A model generated the notes under the pieces. The model saw nothing but the letters and a program-made list of their open reading frames with translations, was not told where the DNA came from and did no database searches. From an uncultured Dokdonia sp. (GTDB taxonomy: Bacteria > Bacteroidota > Bacteroidia > Flavobacteriales > Flavobacteriaceae), in NCBI RefSeq assembly GCF_947492815.1, contig NZ_CANLOB010000010.1, positions 62,001 through 126,000 of the forward strand: DNA of 64,000 nucleotides, read 5' to 3'. The position numbers and the translations under genes are program-made. Positions 36,144 to 45,275 of this stretch are shown here, one piece after another (positions within the stretch are counted from its first letter, which is position 1; the number at the start of each line of letters is the position of its first letter).

Positions 36144-38675
36144 ATGCGTACTATCACTTTTGTATTTGCACTCCTTTTTTGTTCGCTTTGCGCGAAAACA
36201 AACGCTCAAGGAATCACAATCAAGCCAAAAAAACCAGATGCTTCAGCTATTTTTGAAGATATTAAAAAACTAAATTTCTTAGGCTCTGTTTTATATGTAG
36301 CGGCACATCCTGATGATGAAAATACGACGGCTATCTCTTATTTTGCAAATACAGTAAAAGCACGTACCGCCTATTTATCATTAACAAGAGGTGACGGAGG
36401 ACAAAATATTATCGGTCCTGAATTACGCGAACTCCTAGGCGTGATTCGTACGCAAGAACTCTTGGCTGCTCGTGCAACCGATGGTGGAGAACAACGATTT
36501 ACAAGAGCCAATGATTTTGGCTATTCAAAACATCCCGATGAGACACTTGCTCTTTGGAACAAAGATGAAGTATTAAGCGATGTCGTTTGGGCTATGCGCA
36601 CCTTCAAACCAGATGTAATTATTAACCGTTTTGACCATAGATCTCCTGGTTCTACTCATGGACACCATACTTCAAGTGCGATGCTAAGTGTAGAAGCTTT
36701 CGATCTTGTAAATGATCCAACCAAGTATGCAGATCAATTAAAGTATACAGATGTTTGGCAACCACAACGCCAATTTTTCAATACAAGCTGGTGGTTTTAT
36801 GGGAGTAGAGACGCTTTCGCGAAAGCGGATAAATCCAACCTCGTAAAAGTAGATGTAGGAACCTACTATCCTGGTTACGGACTTTCAAATACCGAAATTT
36901 CTTCTTTAAGTCGTAGTCAGCATAAATCACAAGGCTTTGGAAATACAGGTAACCGCGGAAGCAGTGACACCTATTTTGAATTATTACGAGGAGAAATGCC
37001 TACAAACAATGATGTATTTCAAGGCATAGATACTTCATGGGGTCGTGTAAAAGGAAGTAGTAAAGTAGCATCTTTACTCGCTTCTGTTGAAGCAAATTTT
37101 GATCATGCACATCCTGAAAAAAGTGTTCCTCAATTAGCCCAAGCATATGCCGAACTTCAGAAATTAGAAGATCAACACTGGAAAATTATAAAGAGTAAAG
37201 AAATACAAGATCTGATCGCAGCCTGTTCCGGATTATATCTAGAAGCTGTTGCGAGTACACAAACAGCTACAATAGGTGAAGAAGTTACCTTAAGACTAGA
37301 AGCTATTAATAGAAGTGATGTGACTATGAACTTACAAAGCATTACTGCTCCTTCTAAAAAAAGTAACCTTATTAGCGAAGACCTCGCAAACAACAAACGT
37401 TACAGAGGTGAAGAAAAAATAATGATCTCTAATGAGTTTGCATCTACTAATGCCTATTGGTTAGAAAATCCAGGCACCTTAGGAATGTATCGTGTAGATG
37501 ATCGTAGGCTTATAGGAAAACCAGAAACGCCTAGAACAAATGTGGTTACTTTTGAAGTGAATATTAATGGTGTCATTTTCAGATTCGATAAGCCTATTGT
37601 TTATAAATATAATGATCGCGTAAAAGGAGAAGTGTACGAACCTTTTGAAATTGTTCCAGAAGCTTCTGCAGGTATCAAAGACAAAGTACTCATCTTTGCC
37701 AACGCCGATGCAAAACAAATTCCCGTAACTGTTACGGCGCATAAAGATGCATTAACAGGAACTATAATGCTTGATATTCCTCAAGGGTGGAATGTATCAC
37801 CTAAAAGCGCACCTGTAACAATTGCTAAAAAAGGAGAACAACAAATAATTGACTTTACAGTGACTCCACCTTCAAATCAAAATGAAGGCATCATCGTTCC
37901 AAAAGTGACTGTTGGTAATACAACCTATGATAAAGAATTAGTAAAAATAGATTATAGTCATATCCCATTACAATCTTTATTTCTCCCAGCACAAGCAAAA
38001 GTAGTACGACTGGACATACAGCGTAGAGGAGATTATATAGGATATATCCAAGGTGCAGGAGATGCTGTACCACAAAATTTAGAGCAAATAGGATATCAAG
38101 TAGCTATTATTACCCCTGAAGAGATTACTAAAGAGCGCTTAGCACAGTTTGATGCTGTTGTTGTAGGAATACGTGCATATAATGTAGTGGAAGAACTACA
38201 AAGTAAGCAACCTACACTGTTAGAATATGTAAAAGAAGGAGGAACTTTAATTGCACAATACAATACAAGCGGTAGATGGGGTAATACAAAAATAGGCGCA
38301 CCTTACCCTATGAAGCTTTCACGAGATCGTGTCACCGATGAATATAGTGATGTGAAGGTACTTGCTAAAGATCATCCGCTTATGAATTTCCCTAATAAAA
38401 TCACTCAAAAAGATTTTGAAGGGTGGACACAAGAACGAGGGCTTTACTTCCCAAATGAATGGGCCGATGAATATACATCGATATTATCTATGCAGGACAA
38501 AGGTGAAACTCCTAAGGAAGGTAGTTTACTCGTTGCCCCTTATGGAGAAGGTCATTATATTTATACAGGACTAAGCTTTTTTAGAGAACTTCCAGCTGGA
38601 GTTTCTGGAGCATATCGTCTTTTTTCAAATATGCTTTCTATAGGAAAAGAAAAACCTAAAAAAGTAAAAGGATAA
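36144..38675 (+). CDS. Secreted PIG-L family deacetylase
   Basis: 843 residues. Signal peptide to about residue 22 (NAQG). The N-terminal PIG-L fold has the zinc motif AHPDDE at 54-59, RGDGGQN, and the third ligand region STHGHHTSS. The long C-terminal part (from about 330) is a series of beta domains, ending with a ThuA-like segment (FDAVVVGIRAYNV, GGTLIAQYNTSGRWG). PIG-L enzymes remove acetyl from N-acetyl-glucosaminides. The linked small membrane protein and sodium symporter suggest breakdown and uptake of an amino sugar. A palindrome copy at 36812-36827 is read as AFAKA. Confidence 0.88.
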   Translation: MRTITFVFALLFCSLCAKTNAQGITIKPKKPDASAIFEDIKKLNFLGSVLYVAAHPDDENTTAISYFANTVKARTAYLSLTRGDGGQNIIGPELRELLGVIRTQELLAARATDGGEQRFTRANDFGYSKHPDETLALWNKDEVLSDVVWAMRTFKPDVIINRFDHRSPGSTHGHHTSSAMLSVEAFDLVNDPTKYADQLKYTDVWQPQRQFFNTSWWFYGSRDAFAKADKSNLVKVDVGTYYPGYGLSNTEISSLSRSQHKSQGFGNTGNRGSSDTYFELLRGEMPTNNDVFQGIDTSWGRVKGSSKVASLLASVEANFDHAHPEKSVPQLAQAYAELQKLEDQHWKIIKSKEIQDLIAACSGLYLEAVASTQTATIGEEVTLRLEAINRSDVTMNLQSITAPSKKSNLISEDLANNKRYRGEEKIMISNEFASTNAYWLENPGTLGMYRVDDRRLIGKPETPRTNVVTFEVNINGVIFRFDKPIVYKYNDRVKGEVYEPFEIVPEASAGIKDKVLIFANADAKQIPVTVTAHKDALTGTIMLDIPQGWNVSPKSAPVTIAKKGEQQIIDFTVTPPSNQNEGIIVPKVTVGNTTYDKELVKIDYSHIPLQSLFLPAQAKVVRLDIQRRGDYIGYIQGAGDAVPQNLEQIGYQVAIITPEEITKERLAQFDAVVVGIRAYNVVEELQSKQPTLLEYVKEGGTLIAQYNTSGRWGNTKIGAPYPMKLSRDRVTDEYSDVKVLAKDHPLMNFPNKITQKDFEGWTQERGLYFPNEWADEYTSILSMQDKGETPKEGSLLVAPYGEGHYIYTGLSFFRELPAGVSGAYRLFSNMLSIGKEKPKKVKG
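36812..36827. repeat. Dispersed palindrome inside the PIG-L gene
   Basis: CGCTTTCGCGAAAGCG, translated in frame as part of DAFAKAD. Confidence 0.85.
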
Positions 38676-38679
38676 CCTT

Positions 38680-38787
38680 ATGAGTAAAGAACCTAAATAC
38701 GTTTGGAAAAAATCTTACACTGTAGTTCTTATAGCTAATCTGGTGTATTTTATTTTGTTTTTCCTTTTAATGAAACAATACGTTTAG
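38680..38787 (+). CDS. 35-residue membrane peptide linked to the symporter
   Basis: ATG at 38680, stop TAG at 38785-38787. The product starts MSKEPKYVWKKSYTVVL and has one TM (about 15-31) ending MKQYV. The stop is 1 nt before the ATG of the sodium symporter, and the start is 4 nt after the PIG-L stop, so it is part of the same message. I believe similar short proteins precede SSS transporters in other flavobacteria. It may be a small transporter subunit. Confidence 0.75.
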   Translation: MSKEPKYVWKKSYTVVLIANLVYFILFFLLMKQYV

Positions 38788-38788
38788 T

Positions 38789-40498
38789 ATGGAAATTATT
38801 GATTGGATTGTTCTTGGAGCAACACTCGTTTTTATTGTTCTTTATGGAGTGTATAAAACACAAGGAAGTAAAAATGTAGAAGACTATATACGAGGAGGAA
38901 ACACTTCAAAATGGTGGACAGTAGGCTTGTCTGTTATGGCTACCCAAGCCAGTGCAATCACCTTTTTATCTACAACAGGACAAGGTTTTTATAGTGGAAT
39001 GGGATTTGTCCAGTTTTATTTTGGACTTCCTATTGCTATGGTCATCATATGCTTGGTTTTTATTCCATTGTATCATAAACTTAAAGTATATACAGCCTAT
39101 GAATATTTAGAAAGTAGGTTTGATCTCAAGACAAGATCTCTTGCAGCTATTTTATTTTTAATACAACGTAGCCTTGCTGCTGGTATTACGATTTATGCAC
39201 CTGCTATTATACTATCTGCTGTATTAGGTTGGGATCTTACTACCTTAAATATTGTTATTGGAGTCATTGTAATTGCGTATACTGTTTCTGGAGGAACAAA
39301 AGCAGTAAGCGTAACTCAAAAGCAACAAATGGCAGTCATCTTTATTGGGATGTTCATCGCCTTCTTTTTGATTCTAGATTATTTACCCGAAGAAGTTTCC
39401 TTTTCTGATGCATTAAGTATTGCTGGGGCTGGAGACCGAATGGAATTATTGGATTTCTCATTTGATTTTAATAATAGGTACACTGTTTGGACTGGTATTT
39501 TAGGAGGTACTTTTCTTATGCTTTCTTATTTTGGAACAGATCAAAGCCAAGTACAACGTTATTTGTCTGGAAAAAATATTAGAGAAATGCGTATGGGGCT
39601 TATTTTTAATGGCCTTCTTAAAATTCCTATGCAATTCTTCATCCTCCTTGTTGGGGTGATGGTATTTGTTTTTTATCAATTTAATGCAACGCCACTTAAC
39701 TTTAACCCTATGGCAACAGAAGCTGTATATGCTTCTGAATATGCAGATGAATATAAAGCGATAGAAAAACGATTAGAAACAAATCAACGCTATCAAAAAG
39801 GAGCTGCCTATAATTTTGCTAAAGATCCTGCTAATGATGTCTATCAAGAACATGGACAGCAACAATCATATATCGCTAAATTTGAAGCGGTAGATAAAAA
39901 TTTACGAGCAGAAGCCAAAGAACTTATAGATAAAGCTAATGATAATGTGGAAAGTAATGATAAAGACTATGTGTTTATTCATTTTATCTTGAACAACCTA
40001 CCTAAAGGACTTATAGGCTTATTATTAGCGGTAATTCTATCAGCTGCTATGTCTTCTACAGCATCAGAACTGAATGCACTTGGAGCCACCACCTCTATAG
40101 ATTTATATAAACGTAACGTACGTGAAGAAAAAGACGAACAACATTATGTAAACGCGACAAAACTATTTACACTTGGTTGGGGAGTACTTGCCATCATTGT
40201 GGCATGTACAGCTAGTCTTTTTGAAAACTTAATTCAATTAGTAAATATTATTGGATCTATTTTTTATGGAAATATTCTAGGTATTTTCTTATTAGCATTT
40301 TTTATAAAATATGTGAGAAGTAATGCTGTATTTATAGGGGCATTAATTACACAAGTCGTTGTTCTTGTAGGATATTTTGGAGATTGGATGCCCTATTTAT
40401 GGTTGAATTTATTTGGATGCATTGTTATTATAGTAATAGCAACTATTATAGAAACGATATTTAGGTCTACAACAAGCACACCAATTGAAAACTCATAA
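38789..40498 (+). CDS. Sodium:solute symporter (SSS family)
   Basis: 569 residues, about 13 TMs. N-terminal EIIDWIVLGATLVFIVLYG, family signature in GGNTSKWWTVGLSVMATQAS and YTVSGGTKAVSVT. The sodium-site helix appears as VILSAAMSSTASELNALG. There is a long insertion at about 310-395 (charged, helical), common in the Bacteroidota branch. It moves a solute, probably a sugar or amino-sugar product of the PIG-L enzyme, with Na+ across the inner membrane. That link is inferred from gene order only. Confidence 0.9.
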   Translation: MEIIDWIVLGATLVFIVLYGVYKTQGSKNVEDYIRGGNTSKWWTVGLSVMATQASAITFLSTTGQGFYSGMGFVQFYFGLPIAMVIICLVFIPLYHKLKVYTAYEYLESRFDLKTRSLAAILFLIQRSLAAGITIYAPAIILSAVLGWDLTTLNIVIGVIVIAYTVSGGTKAVSVTQKQQMAVIFIGMFIAFFLILDYLPEEVSFSDALSIAGAGDRMELLDFSFDFNNRYTVWTGILGGTFLMLSYFGTDQSQVQRYLSGKNIREMRMGLIFNGLLKIPMQFFILLVGVMVFVFYQFNATPLNFNPMATEAVYASEYADEYKAIEKRLETNQRYQKGAAYNFAKDPANDVYQEHGQQQSYIAKFEAVDKNLRAEAKELIDKANDNVESNDKDYVFIHFILNNLPKGLIGLLLAVILSAAMSSTASELNALGATTSIDLYKRNVREEKDEQHYVNATKLFTLGWGVLAIIVACTASLFENLIQLVNIIGSIFYGNILGIFLLAFFIKYVRSNAVFIGALITQVVVLVGYFGDWMPYLWLNLFGCIVIIVIATIIETIFRSTTSTPIENS

Positions 40499-40543
40499 GT
40501 AGTTTTACGACAGATAGGATCAAAATAGTATATTGCACTCTAT

Positions 40544-41620
40544 TTGATCGTAATCAGCAAACCATTGAACGTAGAAAAAATTTCTCCAGAAATCAATAAA
40601 GTATACTTTATAGAAAAGCATACTTTAATTCATATACTATCAGGAAAAGGAAGTATTCAAGTTGATTTTGAAAACTATTTTGATTGGCAAGAAAAAGCTA
40701 TCTTCTTAGAAAAAGGACAATATATTAAGTTTTTATCTGATGATTTTACGGTACGAAAAATAGAATTTACCGACGATTCAAAATTTTACAATGATGACGT
40801 TAGAGTTCTTTTCAAGCATCTTATTTCATTAGGATATATTGACTTAATGGAATGCGAAGAATGCCAAAAATTTCTTTCAAAATCTGTCATTACTCAAGAT
40901 TCCTCAAATATTATTGATGTTTCTTCAAAACAATGGTACTGGCAAAACCCATTTAAAGCCAATAAAGAAGAATATCAAATCATTTTTGATACTAAAGAAA
41001 TTATAGATCAAGAATATGCACATCATCTTTCAAGTGCTGATTTAGTTAACTTGATAAATGACAGAGGATATAATGCGCAAACACTTATCAAGGATAAAAT
41101 AGGATTATCTGTAAAGCACTTATTAGGAGCAAAAAGACTTAAGGAAAGTAAAAAAGAAATTGTCTTTACAGAAAAGAATATTCAAGAGATTTCTTATGAT
41201 CTTGGCTTCAAAGATGATGCTTATTTTAATCGCGTATTTAAAAATGCTACTGGAATTACACCTCGTCAGTTTAGAGAAAATTTTGATTTTAAACAACGAG
41301 ATCAGTTTACACAAGATATTTTAGAACTTCTTCAAAAATATCACACACAAGAAAGAAGTTTAGATTTTTATGCCGATAAAATGAATCTTTCTATTAAAAC
41401 ATTGTCAAAAAAAGTGCAACTAAAAATGAACACTTCTTTAGGACAATTAATACGTTTAGAGCTTATCAATACTGCTAAACTAATGCTATTAGAAGGTCAA
41501 AGTATTGTTGCTATTTCTGCTCAATTAGGTTTTGAAGAACCAAATCACTTCTCTAGCTTCTTTAAACATTATTCAGGAAGTACTCCTACAGAATTCAAAT
41601 TAGTAAAGTACAATTCTTAG
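40544..41620 (+). CDS. AraC-family regulator with two HTH domains
   Basis: 358 residues from a TTG (40544); no ATG lies in a useful position. The N-terminus (1-120) is cupin-like (HILSGKGSIQVDF). Two AraC HTH regions follow: about 185-250 (ISYDLGFKDDAYFNRVFKNA, GITPRQFR) and about 300-355 (AISAQLGFEEPNHFSSFFKH, GSTPTEFK). Most AraC proteins have one such double-HTH unit; here two complete C-terminal signatures are seen. It is just ahead of the NTF2-like and YHS genes, which it may control. Confidence 0.82.
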   Translation: MIVISKPLNVEKISPEINKVYFIEKHTLIHILSGKGSIQVDFENYFDWQEKAIFLEKGQYIKFLSDDFTVRKIEFTDDSKFYNDDVRVLFKHLISLGYIDLMECEECQKFLSKSVITQDSSNIIDVSSKQWYWQNPFKANKEEYQIIFDTKEIIDQEYAHHLSSADLVNLINDRGYNAQTLIKDKIGLSVKHLLGAKRLKESKKEIVFTEKNIQEISYDLGFKDDAYFNRVFKNATGITPRQFRENFDFKQRDQFTQDILELLQKYHTQERSLDFYADKMNLSIKTLSKKVQLKMNTSLGQLIRLELINTAKLMLLEGQSIVAISAQLGFEEPNHFSSFFKHYSGSTPTEFKLVKYNS

Positions 41621-41656
41621 TACTTTTTTTGTAGCATCTTCCCTCCCCTTTTGCTT

Positions 41657-41664
41657 CATCTTTG
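41657..41664 (+). promoter_or_regulatory. Possible -7 box of the NTF2-like/YHS operon
   Basis: CATCTTTG, one mismatch to TAnnTTTG, with a TTG 24 nt upstream and an ATG 35 nt downstream. The AraC protein next door is the obvious candidate regulator. Confidence 0.3.
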
Positions 41665-41699
41665 CAGTGTAATTAGTAAATAACACAAACAAAATAAAG

Positions 41700-42053
41700 A
41701 TGAACATTAAAGATCAAGTAACTAAAATGGACGCTATAGTAAGTAAAGGAGCTATAGTAGACGCAGTAAAAGAATTTTTTGCAGACAATGCTACCACTTC
41801 TGATTATGGAAATGGAGGTACGAATGGTAAAGCAGAAATGATTACTAAAATGGAAGGATTTGCAGGAGCAATTGCAGCTGTAAATGGAATCACACATCAC
41901 AGATCTATTGTTGATGGAAATGTATCTGCATCAGAATTTACGTTCGATTTTGACATGAAAGATGGAAGTAAAATATACTGGCATGAAATCATCCGTAGAG
42001 TATGGAATGAACAAGGACAAGTAATTCAAGAAGAATACTTTAACGCAGCTTAA
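41700..42053 (+). CDS. NTF2-like (SnoaL-type) protein
   Basis: 117 residues, no signal. Small alpha+beta cone fold pattern: N-terminal helix IVDAVKEFFADNATTSDYG, middle GKAEMITKMEGFAGAIA, then strands FTFDFDMKDGSKIYWHEIIRR and VIQEEYF. SnoaL-like proteins are binding or enzymatic scaffolds with variable roles. It lies between the AraC regulator and the YHS gene, 42 nt from the latter, in one probable operon. Confidence 0.8.
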   Translation: MNIKDQVTKMDAIVSKGAIVDAVKEFFADNATTSDYGNGGTNGKAEMITKMEGFAGAIAAVNGITHHRSIVDGNVSASEFTFDFDMKDGSKIYWHEIIRRVWNEQGQVIQEEYFNAA

Positions 42054-42095
42054 AAACAAATAACAATCACATAAATAATAAACAAAAAAAAGAAA

Positions 42096-42566
42096 ATGAA
42101 ATTAATTAAATCCACCCTAGCCATCGTAGCGTTATTTGTAGCTACATCAGTATTTGCCCAAGACAAAATGGCAAACAACGTAGATAATAGTAATATCGCA
42201 CTTCAAGGATATAGTCCTGTATCTTACTTAGATTTAGGCCTAGCTCAAAAAGGAAATAAAGCCTATAAATCTGAGTACAACAAAGTAGCTTATTACTTTA
42301 CTTCTGCTGATCAAAAAGCAGCTTTTGATAAAAGTCCAGCTAAATATGTACCACAATACGGAGGATACTGTGCTTTTGGAACCTATGCAGGAGCAAAATT
42401 CAGAGTAGATCCAAACAAATTTATTGTAAAAGACGGTAAGTACTACTTATTCTTAAACAATGTAGAGTTAGATGCAAAACAATTATGGTTGGCTGAAAAC
42501 AATCACAAAAAATTAAAAAGTGTTGCAGATAAAAACTGGAGTAAATTAAGTAAAACACATAACTAG
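42096..42566 (+). CDS. Secreted YHS-domain protein
   Basis: 156 residues. Signal peptide to about residue 22 (TSVFAQ). The YHS domain at about 32-110 has ALQGYSPVSYLDLG, YYFTSADQKAAFDKSPAKYVPQYGGYCAFG with a single Cys, written here in parts. YHS domains bind metals or sit next to metal transporters. It follows the NTF2-like gene and is closed by a good terminator. Confidence 0.87.
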   Translation: MKLIKSTLAIVALFVATSVFAQDKMANNVDNSNIALQGYSPVSYLDLGLAQKGNKAYKSEYNKVAYYFTSADQKAAFDKSPAKYVPQYGGYCAFGTYAGAKFRVDPNKFIVKDGKYYLFLNNVELDAKQLWLAENNHKKLKSVADKNWSKLSKTHN

Positions 42567-42595
42567 TATTTTTAATTCAAATATATAATTGTGTT

Positions 42596-42625
42596 AAAAG
42601 CAAGCTGTCATAGCTTGCTTTTTTT
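42596..42625 (+). terminator. Intrinsic terminator after the YHS gene
   Basis: AAAAGCAAGCT (42596-42606) pairs with AGCTTGCTTTT (42612-42622) across a GTCAT loop, followed by more T. Confidence 0.85.
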
Positions 42626-42680
42626 ATATACATTTATGTCGTATTGTTTGTGATACAAATAACTCATATAAAAAAGAAAA

Positions 42681-43658
42681 ATGCAGAATACCAACTGGGC
42701 TATTTTAGGATGTGGGCATATCGCTCATAAATTTGCAGAAGACATTATAGCAACCGAAGGAGCAACACTCTATGCAGTAGGAAGTCGTAGTTTAGAAAAG
42801 GCTAACAACTTTAAGCAACAACACCAAGCCCAGAAAGCCTATGCTTCCTATGAAGCGCTTGTAAGAGATCCTGAAGTTGATATTATTTACATTGCTACAC
42901 CTCATGTTTTTCATAAAGAAGTTACCATTCTTTGTTTAACACATGGCAAGGCAGTATTATGTGAAAAACCTTTTGCCATGAATCGCAATGAGGTGGAGGA
43001 TATGATCGCTTTCGCGAAAGCGAAAAAAACCTTCTTAATGGAAGCCTTATGGACCTATTTTTTACCTCATTATCAATTTGCTCTACAAACGCTACATTCA
43101 GGAGAATTAGGAACCATTAAAAGTCTAAAAGCAGATTTTGGCATTGATGTTCCCAAAGACCCATCACATCGATTATACAATAAAGATTTAGGAGGAGGAA
43201 GCCTGTTAGATGTGGGAATCTATCCCGTATTTGCAGCGATGACTATACTAGGAACTCCTGAAAAAATAGAAGCTAAAGCTACATTCGATACTAATGAAAT
43301 AGATCTCAATTGTGAGATGGAACTTACCTATCCTAACCAAGTAAAAGCACACTTATTTTCAGCTATCGATACGCAGACAGACACCATCTGTCATATAGAA
43401 CTAGAAAAAGGTACCATTCATATACATAGTCGTTTTCATGATCCTTCAGGCATCGCTATTACAATAACTAAAAATGGTAGCGCAGAAACTATTGATTTCC
43501 CTACAAAGGTACATGGGTACCATCATGAAATTTTACACTGTCAGGAAATGCTCGCCCAAGACAGAAAAGAAAGTAACATCATGACATTTGAAAAAAGCAT
43601 ACAATTAATCACGCTATTAGATACGATACGTAAAGAAATTGGTTTGGTATATGGATAA
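42681..43658 (+). CDS. Gfo/Idh/MocA-family oxidoreductase
   Basis: 325 residues, no signal. Rossmann start ILGCGHIAHKFAED, then IIYIATPHVFHKE and the hallmark CEKPFAMN near 96-103; the C-terminal fold has GGGSLLDVGIYPV near 173-185. Such enzymes oxidise or reduce sugars and inositols, or trans-dihydrodiols, with NAD(P). The form resembles dimeric dihydrodiol dehydrogenases. A palindrome copy at 43007-43022 is translated as AFAKAK. It stands alone after a terminator. Confidence 0.88.
   Translation: MQNTNWAILGCGHIAHKFAEDIIATEGATLYAVGSRSLEKANNFKQQHQAQKAYASYEALVRDPEVDIIYIATPHVFHKEVTILCLTHGKAVLCEKPFAMNRNEVEDMIAFAKAKKTFLMEALWTYFLPHYQFALQTLHSGELGTIKSLKADFGIDVPKDPSHRLYNKDLGGGSLLDVGIYPVFAAMTILGTPEKIEAKATFDTNEIDLNCEMELTYPNQVKAHLFSAIDTQTDTICHIELEKGTIHIHSRFHDPSGIAITITKNGSAETIDFPTKVHGYHHEILHCQEMLAQDRKESNIMTFEKSIQLITLLDTIRKEIGLVYG
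43007..43022. repeat. Dispersed palindrome inside the oxidoreductase gene
   Basis: CGCTTTCGCGAAAGCG, read in frame as part of IAFAKAKK just after the CEKPFAMN motif. Confidence 0.85.
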
Positions 43659-43725
43659 ATACGTATTACTATTACCAAATTTCCTAAACAATTCTCTTCA
43701 TTTAATAATTCTATATACTTAAGGT

Positions 43726-44199
43726 ATGAAACACCTAAAATATGAAGAAACACAATCTATGTATTGGTTTACTTTATTATTTGTAACAGTAACTATTTTC
43801 ATCATAGCAGCTACCTATTTTCAATGGGGAAGTAATCCTATTTCTTCATGGCTCTTTGCCCTTCCTTTAATTGTTATCAATATACTTCCAATACTTGCCT
43901 TTTATAATATGAAGATTGTAATAGACTCAGAAGTCGCTAGTGTCAAATTTGGAATAGGATGGTTACATAGAAAAATACCCATACAAGATCTTGACCTCTC
44001 TACGGCAGAGATTGTACATCTTCCTTGGTATGCTGGTGTAGGGTATCGAATAAATAATAGAGGCACTTTCTTTAATACAAAACCCGGTCCTGCATTATTA
44101 ATTAAAACGAAAAATAGAAATACTGAATTCTTTGTGGGTACTAAAAATGGAGCGCAAATGATTGCCACCCTAAAAGAATTGCAAAGAAATAGTGCTTAG
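43726..44199 (+). CDS. Membrane protein with PH-like C-terminal domain
   Basis: 157 residues. Two TMs at about 14-33 and 40-60, then a beta-rich domain (about 65-150) with VASVKFGIGWLHRKIPIQD and NTEFFVGTKNGAQM, like small bacterial PH-type domains. The gene at 53746-54252 has the same layout but little direct similarity. The function is unknown. It is convergent with the DUF2911 gene across a shared hairpin. Confidence 0.65.
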   Translation: MKHLKYEETQSMYWFTLLFVTVTIFIIAATYFQWGSNPISSWLFALPLIVINILPILAFYNMKIVIDSEVASVKFGIGWLHRKIPIQDLDLSTAEIVHLPWYAGVGYRINNRGTFFNTKPGPALLIKTKNRNTEFFVGTKNGAQMIATLKELQRNSA

Positions 44200-44204
44200 A
44201 AACA

Positions 44205-44236
44205 AAAAACGCCTTCAAAAAAATGAAGACGTTTTT
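44205..44236. terminator. Bidirectional hairpin
   Basis: AAAAACGCCTTC (44205-44216) pairs with GAAGACGTTTTT (44225-44236) with one mismatch and an A-rich loop. It lies between two convergent genes, with A and T runs that suit both strands. Confidence 0.75.
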
Positions 44237-44259
44237 ATGATATTTTAAAACAAAGAAAC

Positions 44260-45105
44260 TTATTTAGCTCCCCATTCTTTTAGAGAATCTGTATTTAATT
44301 TGATATAATCTTCATTTCCAGCCTCTTTAGCCCCTACAAGTGATGCTTTAGCGGCTTTGATAGCACCTTTCTTGTCTCCTGATTTTGCAAGAATAAGAGA
44401 TTGCTGACGTAATTGCCAGAAACGAGGTTCCTTGATCATAGACATTGCTTTGTCCATATATTCTTTTGCTGTATTAATATCTTTTCCATTTTCAGCCATA
44501 TATACAGCCGCTGCATAATAATCTCCAGCACCAGGACCTGCCATTACTTTTTCGATTTGAGCAGATACTGTTTTGTCTGTAGGAACTCCAAAAGGAACAC
44601 CTACATATGCATTCTCCCAAAGTATCCCTAGGTTTGCACCATCACTTTTAAGATCATCAAAAGTGATTGTAAATGACTCAATATCCATAGGCATTTTTTG
44701 TACAGGTACGTTTACCATAGCCGCTACTTTTGAATCATCCCACTCTCTTGGCGCTCCGCCTCCTTGATACTCTGTATAAAAATATACGGTCCATGAAGAT
44801 GCTTCTGGTTTTGTGAAAATCGCATACGTTCCAGCCTTAAGCTCTTTGCCTCCTACTGTAAAATCAGTTGAAAATGTAATCTTAGTACGTTGATTTGCAC
44901 CTGTTCTCCAGATTTTACCATATGGCACTAAGTTTCCAAAAATAGTTCTACCACGCATTGCTGGTCTTGAATATTCTAAACTAACTTCTGTTAATCCAAC
45001 CACTTGTTCCACTTTCGAAAATGGACTAGGAGCCGGCGTGTTAATTTGAGCAGATGCACCTACTGTACATAAGGCCATTGCTGCCACAAGGAGTAATTTT
45101 TTCAT
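44260..45105 (-). CDS. Secreted DUF2911 protein
   Basis: 281 residues. Signal peptide to about residue 20 (GASAQ). DUF2911 core with SLEYSRPAMRGRTIFGNLVPYG written in part as YSRPAMRGR, then GKIWRTGANQRTKITFS, LKAGTYAIFTKP and IESFTITFDDL. After about residue 185 a helical, TPR-like segment follows (AAAVYMAENGKDINTAKEYMDKA written in part as EYMDKAMSM). The family is common in Bacteroidota; its role is unknown. It is transcribed towards the hairpin at 44205. Confidence 0.9.
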   Translation of the reverse strand: MKKLLLVAAMALCTVGASAQINTPAPSPFSKVEQVVGLTEVSLEYSRPAMRGRTIFGNLVPYGKIWRTGANQRTKITFSTDFTVGGKELKAGTYAIFTKPEASSWTVYFYTEYQGGGAPREWDDSKVAAMVNVPVQKMPMDIESFTITFDDLKSDGANLGILWENAYVGVPFGVPTDKTVSAQIEKVMAGPGAGDYYAAAVYMAENGKDINTAKEYMDKAMSMIKEPRFWQLRQQSLILAKSGDKKGAIKAAKASLVGAKEAGNEDYIKLNTDSLKEWGAK

Positions 45106-45250
45106 AATAATTTTAGTTTTAATAAAGAGTTATATGGTTTATACGTTTTGTACACTACACGGGTTAGGTATACGAATAACGTTAATCGTTTCACAAAAAT
45201 ACCATTCCCACATCTATCAAACGTTAACAAAATCTTAATATCGCAACCTG

Positions 45251-45258
45251 TATCTTTG
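45251..45258 (+). promoter_or_regulatory. Possible -7 box of the aquaporin gene
   Basis: TATCTTTG, a match to TAnnTTTG, 17 nt before the ATG at 45276. That would give a very short leader. No good TTG is seen at -33. Confidence 0.4.
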
Positions 45259-45275
45259 TAAAAAATTAAAAATTC

